8,651 nt of DNA, taken from Mageeibacillus sp. UBA1193 (GTDB lineage Bacteria > Bacillota > Clostridia > Saccharofermentanales > Saccharofermentanaceae). A program made the translations under genes and the position numbers. The notes beneath the pieces were generated by a model, which was not told where the DNA came from, made no database searches, and saw nothing but the letters and a program-made list of their open reading frames with translations. The stretch is taken from positions 1-8,651 of the forward strand of contig DBYF01000071.1 in the NCBI GenBank assembly GCA_002310155.1, read 5' to 3'. Positions 4,888-8,651 of this stretch are shown here, piece after piece. Each line of letters opens with the position of its first letter. Positions within the stretch are counted from its first letter, which is position 1.

Positions 4888-5592
4888 TCATTCCTCCGGA
4901 GCAAACACGATATTCCTTCTCTTTACATGCTCCTTGATCGCCTCGGCGATGAGCTTCTGGCCCTTCGCGTTCGGATGGATACCATCAGAACAGAGATACA
5001 GGGAATAGTTCTTTTTCTCGAGGAAGACCGATGTGATATCGATGACAGGGACCTCGTTATTGATCGCGAGCTTGAAGATCTCGATGTTGTAGCGCTCATG
5101 CCAGTTCGTGATGAACTGCTTGTTGCCTCGCATCCAGCTCAGGATATTGTCCGCGGAAAGTCCCTCGGAGATTCTCTTGAAATAGCGGTCGGAATCGATC
5201 GGCGGAAGTGACAGGAGCACCGGGATCTTCCCGAGTTTCTTGATCTCCTGGATGATATTTGTATACGTCTCCACGAAATTCTCGATCGTACTTGCCGGGA
5301 TATGTTCTTTATCAGGATCTGCGGAAACTTCCTTCCAGTTAAAATCACAGTCGTTGCCGCCGAACTCCAGAACGACATAGTCGCCGGATGACGAACGGAT
5401 CGTATCCAGATGCCGCTCGAAAATCGTCTCGCCGCGAGTGATCGTGCTGCCGAATTTCGCCTTGTTCTCAACTACGATTCCCAAAGACTCCTCGCAGATC
5501 TTCTGAAGCGAAGTGTCGGCAACCTTATAGTGGTCATCTTCGTAGATGACGCCCTTGAGTACGGAATCGCCGAACGCAGTTATTGTAGTCAT
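4888..5592 (-). CDS. SGNH/GDSL hydrolase (second esterase)
   Basis: A 234-residue SGNH-fold hydrolase with no signal peptide. Block I is FGDSVLKG (S10), block II is KFGST (G48), block III is GGND (N80), and the catalytic dyad is D203 and H206 in SDGIHPN. The YVVLEFGGND strand and the C-terminal HPNAKGQKLIAEAI helix fit the lysophospholipase-L1/esterase group. It is clearly diverged from the convergent esterase at 4033 and is not a recent duplicate. The ATG at 5592 aligns with the usual SGNH N-terminus. A GTG nine codons upstream (5619) has its own GGGGAT site and cannot be excluded. The gene ends about 50 bp from the shared terminator, and its promoter is at 5635-5643. It acts on an ester or thioester; the substrate is not predictable. 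Confidence 0.9.
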   Translation of the reverse strand: MTTITAFGDSVLKGVIYEDDHYKVADTSLQKICEESLGIVVENKAKFGSTITRGETIFERHLDTIRSSSGDYVVLEFGGNDCDFNWKEVSADPDKEHIPASTIENFVETYTNIIQEIKKLGKIPVLLSLPPIDSDRYFKRISEGLSADNILSWMRGNKQFITNWHERYNIEIFKLAINNEVPVIDITSVFLEKKNYSLYLCSDGIHPNAKGQKLIAEAIKEHVKRRNIVFAPEE

Positions 5593-5634
5593 TTCCCATT
5601 CCCCCGAACCAAAAAACACTTACATCCCCGCCAC

Positions 5635-5643
5635 ATTATACCA
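5635..5643 (-). promoter_or_regulatory. Extended -10 promoter TGGTATAAT for the 4888-5592 gene
   Basis: Reading leftward, TGG (5643-5641) precedes TATAAT (5640-5635). TTGAAT lies 19 bp upstream, a suboptimal spacing. The promoter gives a leader of about 35 bases to the ATG at 5592. Confidence 0.6.
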
Positions 5644-5727
5644 CGTTAATGCATTTGAGATTCAAGGGAAAAATCACACGTCATCGGATGCTACAAAACA
5701 CCCCGGTTTTGACCACACGCACAGCCA

Positions 5728-6354
5728 TTACATGTTGGCGTACTTCTTGCTCCACTTTCTGTCCGAGACATCGATGCCGATCTCAGAAAGGAGCCTGATG
5801 CCCATATCGAAGATCATGCGGCAGGCTTTTTCCTTTGGAAGTCTGTAGTTGTCCCACATCATCATGACCGAAAGACCGTGCGTATAGATGACCATGTTCT
5901 GAACTACATCGCCGATCTTTTTCTTCGGGATCTTATACTGCTTGGCGAGAGCTTCCACCGAAGAAGCATTCATCTGCTGCGTGAAAATACTGCTGTCACC
6001 GAGCACCTCTTCGCCGATCGTCTGCACCGGATCGTCGATATTCAGGAAGCGGAAAACATTCGGATGGTCGCACGCGATGGAGATGTAATGCACGCCGCTG
6101 ATGAAAAAAGCATCGACCGCGTCTTTTCCTTCCATCTTGGCTTCGAGGCTGCCCCACATGCGCATCGCTGAATACATGAAGAGTTCCTTTTTCAGCTCCG
6201 TCATGGATCCGAACTGCCAGGAAATGGGCTGCGTCGAGCACTCCAGCTTCGCGGCGATATTCTTGATCGCCACGGCACTGAGTCCCGATTCATCCAGCAG
6301 CTCGAAAGCCGCTTCCAGGATCATCTCTTTACTGATCTTCGCTTTACGTCCCAT
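5728..6354 (-). CDS. TetR/AcrR-family transcriptional regulator
   Basis: A 208-residue DNA-binding regulator. Residues 7-52 form the TetR-type three-helix domain: ISKEMILEAAFELL, then the helix-turn-helix at about 28-47 (IKNIAAKLECSTQPISWQFG), then the MTELKKELF helix. The remaining all-helical region (about 60-208) is the variable ligand-binding and dimer domain; the ligand cannot be predicted. An AAAGG lies about 7 bases before the ATG. The gene is third in a leftward series after two flavin-type redox genes, 86 bp from the previous stop, with no clear promoter in that gap. It most likely represses the shared promoter at 7741-7769 through the operators at 7716-7741. Only a weak hairpin (5694-5711, CAAAAC/GTTTTG) follows it. 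Confidence 0.9.
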   Translation of the reverse strand: MGRKAKISKEMILEAAFELLDESGLSAVAIKNIAAKLECSTQPISWQFGSMTELKKELFMYSAMRMWGSLEAKMEGKDAVDAFFISGVHYISIACDHPNVFRFLNIDDPVQTIGEEVLGDSSIFTQQMNASSVEALAKQYKIPKKKIGDVVQNMVIYTHGLSVMMMWDNYRLPKEKACRMIFDMGIRLLSEIGIDVSDRKWSKKYANM

Positions 6355-6440
6355 TTCTGCCTTTCACTATTTCACTGCCGCACAGGCATCCCTCATTCGT
6401 GCCAGCTATCCGCCGCGCCGGACGCCACACCAGCCGGTGC

Positions 6441-7124
6441 TTACTTCCCGTACGGGCGGTCGGTCAGAGGCTTCGTGCAGCCCCACTTCTTCGCCATATC
6501 GTTGAACGACTTTTTCGCCATCGTCTTGAACATCAGTCCGACCAGAAGCCGGATCGGGAGAGGGAACACTTCCGGGCCAGTAAACTTCCTGCACTCTTCA
6601 TCGGTAAAAGCACCGTCACGGCCATAGATCCGTCCCATTTCGGCATACTTGCCGACGATCTTCTCACGCTGTTCATCTTCAAACAATCTTATACTAAAAT
6701 TGTCTCCCTTTACAAGTGTACCCGCATACTCGCAGACAAGCTTTCCTGCCAGCATCTCCAGGTACGCTTCACCGCAACGGAGCTGGATGCCCTCGGCAAA
6801 TCCGCTCTGAAGGAGGAATGCAAGTTTCGGTCGGGAATTCGAAGCCTCCTCTGCCAGGCGCTCCTTCGCAATGGGTTCAACTGTCTCAAGAAACTCCATG
6901 AGAAGTCCGGGAATGCACTCGACATAAAGAGGAAGAGCGATGAGGATGTGATCCACGACATAGAATCTTTCGCGGATCGTGTTCCACTGTGAGCGGTCGG
7001 AGATCTCGAACTGCTCGTAGGAACTTCCGGAATCCTTCATTCCTTCCGTGATCTTTCCTAAAATCTTATCTGTGTTGCTGTATTTCTTTACGCGCGGGCT
7101 GCCGTTAATGATCAGTGCATGCAT
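6441..7124 (-). CDS. NAD(P)H-dependent FMN reductase-like flavoprotein
   Basis: A 227-residue protein of the flavodoxin-fold FMN reductase family. It has the first strand HALIINGSPR and the phosphate loop GSPRVKKYSNT (8-18) that cradles FMN phosphate, followed by the ALPLYVECIPGLLMEFLE segment (63-80) typical of the family, and LLQSGFAE (104-111). Residues about 165-227 form an extra basic helical tail. The ATG at 7124 has AAAGGAGG (7132-7139) 7 bases upstream, inside the end of the previous gene, which it overlaps by 13 bp, so translation is probably coupled. Expected activity is transfer of reducing equivalents from NAD(P)H through FMN to a quinone, nitro compound or protein partner. The real substrate is unknown. 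Its neighbour has the Cys cluster it lacks. Confidence 0.85.
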   Translation of the reverse strand: MHALIINGSPRVKKYSNTDKILGKITEGMKDSGSSYEQFEISDRSQWNTIRERFYVVDHILIALPLYVECIPGLLMEFLETVEPIAKERLAEEASNSRPKLAFLLQSGFAEGIQLRCGEAYLEMLAGKLVCEYAGTLVKGDNFSIRLFEDEQREKIVGKYAEMGRIYGRDGAFTDEECRKFTGPEVFPLPIRLLVGLMFKTMAKKSFNDMAKKWGCTKPLTDRPYGK

Positions 7125-7618
7125 GTGACCGCCTCCTTTACTTCTGTTTCCGGGAACACGCCCAGAGACTTACTTGCAAAATTCAGTGTGCATCTTTCGT
7201 TCCATCTCTCGAGGTACTGGCGATCCGCCTCTCCTCTATAGATGAGACCGATATCCGTTCTCTGTTTGTAACGCATCACGTGGCGCATCTGATTACCCTT
7301 AAACTTCAGGTACATCGTAGCCAGTGGCAGGATGCGGTCGAAGATGTTCTTTCCCTTATGATCGAGAAAACCGAGCGCCGTGTCGGAAATCACCCACATC
7401 TGATCCGCGTGGATCATCTTCTTGAGGAGCACTTCGTAATCGTCTTTGATCGAGCAGACGCCCGGAGTCTTCAGCCAGCAGAAATTGCATCCGATGCAGT
7501 GCGAGATCTTCATGCCATTCGCCTCGACGATCTCGTACTTCGCGCCCTGCGAAGAGAGCCTCTTATCCAGCTCCGCCGTTATCTTCCGATCCTCTGTTGT
7601 ATTCACTATAAGAATCAT
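7112..7618 (-). CDS. Iron-sulfur-flavoprotein-like protein, flavodoxin fold
   Basis: A 168-residue protein, first gene of the leftward redox operon. C41, C44, C47 and C55 form a C-x2-C-x2-C-x7-C motif, within the range known for [4Fe-4S] ligation in the archaeal iron-sulfur flavoprotein family. After it comes SIKDDYEVLLKKMIHADQ and then GKNIFDRILPL, which match the flavodoxin-fold framework of that family. The N-terminal phosphate loop, normally GSPRxxxNT, reads NTTEDRKIT (6-14) and looks degenerate, so FMN binding is doubtful. The ATG at 7618 has only a distant AAAAAGGA (7630-7637, 11 bases away). The promoter and operators are at 7716-7769. Its end overlaps the following FMN-reductase-like gene, suggesting that the two products work together. 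Confidence 0.82.
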   Translation of the reverse strand: MILIVNTTEDRKITAELDKRLSSQGAKYEIVEANGMKISHCIGCNFCWLKTPGVCSIKDDYEVLLKKMIHADQMWVISDTALGFLDHKGKNIFDRILPLATMYLKFKGNQMRHVMRYKQRTDIGLIYRGEADRQYLERWNERCTLNFASKSLGVFPETEVKEAVTCMH

Positions 7619-7715
7619 ATGTTTTTCCGTCCTTTTTCAATAAGCATTCCGCTTCATGCTGCCAGAGGTTTGCCGGCCAAACTGACCCTCGCAGCCTTTT
7701 CTTTTGTGTTTTATG

Positions 7716-7749
7716 TAAACGAGTTTATATAAACACGTTTATAGTAAAC
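7716..7749. promoter_or_regulatory. Double palindromic operator, probable TetR binding site
   Basis: Two copies of TAAAC-NN-GTTTA lie at 7716-7727 and 7730-7741, 14 bp apart, sharing a central perfect palindrome GTTTATATAAAC (7723-7734). The whole 7716-7741 block is itself a palindrome with a single mismatched pair. A third, imperfect copy (GTTTAT-A-GTAAAC) occupies 7737-7749. The block overlaps the -10 box and the expected transcription start of the redox operon. This is the classic position for a repressor site, and the operon encodes a TetR protein. Confidence 0.75.
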
Positions 7750-7769
7750 CCATTTTCAGAAACTGTCAA
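7741..7769 (-). promoter_or_regulatory. Sigma-A promoter of the flavin/TetR operon
   Basis: Reading leftward, a perfect TTGACA (7764-7769) is followed after exactly 17 bp by TACTAT (7741-7746). This is the strongest promoter in the window. The start of transcription would fall inside the operator palindrome, and the leader to the ATG at 7618 would be about 115 bases. Confidence 0.75.
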
Positions 7770-7831
7770 CACCCTTCATCCACAAAAGCAATTCCCTCTC
7801 ATAGGAAAGCTCCTACCCCGAACAAGAAAAT

Positions 7832-7886
7832 CCCATGCAAAAAGCACCCGTCCCGCAAAAGTCATATTCCCCATGCAAAAAGCACC
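7832..7886. repeat. 17-bp direct repeat, two copies 38 bp apart
   Basis: The 17-mer starting CCCATGC and ending AAAAAGCACC occurs at 7832-7848 and 7870-7886. The second copy supplies one arm of the terminator at 7877-7909. The first looks like a duplicated arm whose partner has been lost. The rest of 7770-7870 holds nothing recognisable. Confidence 0.6.
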
Positions 7887-7909
7887 TGCCGTTGAAGGCA
7901 AGTGCTTTT
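7877..7909 (-). terminator. Intrinsic terminator of the 7939-8562 gene
   Basis: Reading leftward, AAAAGCAC-T-TGCC and GGCA-G-GTGCTTTTT pair with one mismatch around a 6-base loop (7891-7896) and end in five Ts. It begins about 30 bp after the stop codon of the leftward gene. Confidence 0.85.
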
Positions 7910-7938
7910 CGTTCAGAATACTATTTAGTTGTAATTAC

Positions 7939-8562
7939 TTAATTCCAGTAGATCTCTTTCGTGCCAAGCTCCATCATGAGCGCGTACGCCTGGATGTACT
8001 GAGGATCGGTATCCTGCTCGACACTGTATGGGATAAGCTCCTTGCTGTCGGCGATTCCGGCCGCTTCGGTACCAATGCCCGAGTTCGTTTTCCAGACCAT
8101 AGTACTGTTGACTTTTTCCGCGGTACCTTCTTTGCAAAGGCCGACAGATTCAAGCACGCGGATCTTGCCTTTGCCGACGGCGGCGATACGGTAATTCTCG
8201 TTATCGTAAAGATCCTTCAGCACCTGCGCCTGCTCCGGAGTCAGGTAATACTCATCATTCGGATCGTAGATGATGATCATGTGTCCGCCGTGACCTTTCG
8301 GTGCGTCCTGGCCCTCGAGCGTGTAATCCTCAAAGTTGAAGATCTTTCTCACTCGGAAGTTCTCGGGGAGGCCCAGATCTCCACCATAATACATGATATC
8401 GTAATTCCGGTCCGTGACCTTCTGCGCGTACTGCTCCACATAGGTCAGATCCTTCTCTTCACGACTCTTCACTTTCATTAAGGATTTGCCGATCACCAGG
8501 ACCATGATGAATGCAATAACAGCAACAATGATCGCGATAAAGTACCTTCTGCGGTATTCCAT
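7939..8562 (-). CDS. Membrane-anchored protein of unknown function
   Basis: A 207-residue protein with a short basic N-terminus (MEYRRR) and one hydrophobic helix at about 7-27. Most likely it is an uncleaved anchor with the remaining 180 residues outside the membrane. The extracytoplasmic part is mixed alpha/beta with an acidic bias, a Gly/His stretch (PKGHGGH, 89-95) and a single Cys (C143); no lipobox is present. No family is recognised. The ATG at 8562 is supported by AGGAG (8569-8573) 6 bases upstream. It appears to be a single-gene unit: its own terminator lies at 7877-7909, and the upstream region holds short direct repeats but no clear promoter. Confidence 0.8.
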   Translation of the reverse strand: MEYRRRYFIAIIVAVIAFIMVLVIGKSLMKVKSREEKDLTYVEQYAQKVTDRNYDIMYYGGDLGLPENFRVRKIFNFEDYTLEGQDAPKGHGGHMIIIYDPNDEYYLTPEQAQVLKDLYDNENYRIAAVGKGKIRVLESVGLCKEGTAEKVNSTMVWKTNSGIGTEAAGIADSKELIPYSVEQDTDPQYIQAYALMMELGTKEIYWN

Positions 8563-8612
8563 ATAAGTCTCCTGTCTGTCGTCTGTAAATCGTCAATTAG
8601 TTGTCTGATAAA

Positions 8613-8646
8613 TTCTATCAATCGGTTATCGATCTTCTATCAATCG
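8613..8646. repeat. 12-bp direct repeat upstream of the 7939-8562 gene
   Basis: TTCTATCAATCG occurs at 8613-8624 and 8635-8646, a 22-bp period or about two helical turns, 50-85 bp upstream of the leftward gene's ATG. It could be a pair of regulator sites or part of a longer repeat cut by the window edge. No convincing -35/-10 pair was found in 8574-8651. Confidence 0.45.
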
Positions 8647-8651
8647 TCTGT

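Noticed and set aside
5694..5711. Hairpin CAAAAC/GTTTTG after the TetR gene as a terminator
   Set aside because: The stem is only 6 bp and mostly A-T, with no T tract after it. It is too weak to call.
6355..6440. Separate promoter for the TetR gene in the gap after the FMN-reductase-like gene
   Set aside because: No plausible -35/-10 pair could be seen in this GC-rich gap, so co-transcription from 7769 is preferred.
7115..7732. Rightward open frame opposite the Cys-cluster flavoprotein gene
   Set aside because: It runs out through the operon promoter and operators, and the leftward protein has clear family motifs.
7873..8481. Rightward open frame opposite the membrane-anchored protein gene
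   Set aside because: It starts in the terminator hairpin and lacks a ribosome site. The leftward gene has a proper ribosome site, a membrane segment and a terminator.

Overview
The window looks like chromosomal DNA of a low-to-mid GC Firmicute, most likely a clostridial gut or rumen bacterium of the Lachnospiraceae type. This is inference from strong GGAGG-type ribosome sites, TGGTATAAT extended -10 promoters, intrinsic terminators with T tracts, and the character of the small membrane and flavin proteins. No rRNA, tRNA, insertion sequence or phage gene was recognised.

Layout. At the left edge (1-256) lie the start of a leftward gene that leaves the window, its promoter, and a structured leader for a rightward HAD-family hydrolase (257-937). 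Converging on that gene with a 13-bp gap are two leftward membrane proteins of unknown function (951-1607 and 1658-2404). Next comes a GC-rich, G-run-rich stretch (about 2525-2681) with tandem repeats and a canonical G-quadruplex motif. It lies just after a leftward gene for a PD-(D/E)XK nuclease-like protein (2682-3488).

The most unusual structure sits directly upstream of that nuclease-like gene. At 3519-3818 there are six palindromic units, each exactly 34 bp (GGGATCA ... TTTGATCCC), separated by 19 or 20 bp, giving a 53-54 bp period. The arms are almost invariant, while the loops and spacers differ in every unit. It is not a CRISPR array, and no mobile element is visible. The array lies 17 bp from the nuclease-like gene's ribosome site, so it is either the regulatory region or the transcribed 5' leader of that gene. 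The array and the nuclease-like protein together are the best candidate here for an undescribed system.

To the right are two convergent SGNH/GDSL esterases (4033-4749 rightward, 4888-5592 leftward) sharing a bidirectional terminator. A leftward operon follows: an iron-sulfur-flavoprotein-like protein (7112-7618), an overlapping NADPH-dependent FMN-reductase-like protein (6441-7124), and a TetR-family regulator (5728-6354). Its promoter (TTGACA-17-TACTAT) overlaps and abuts two TAAAC-NN-GTTTA operators that the TetR protein probably binds, which would make a self-regulated redox operon. The window ends with a leftward gene for a single-pass membrane-anchored protein of unknown function (7939-8562), followed by a strong terminator.
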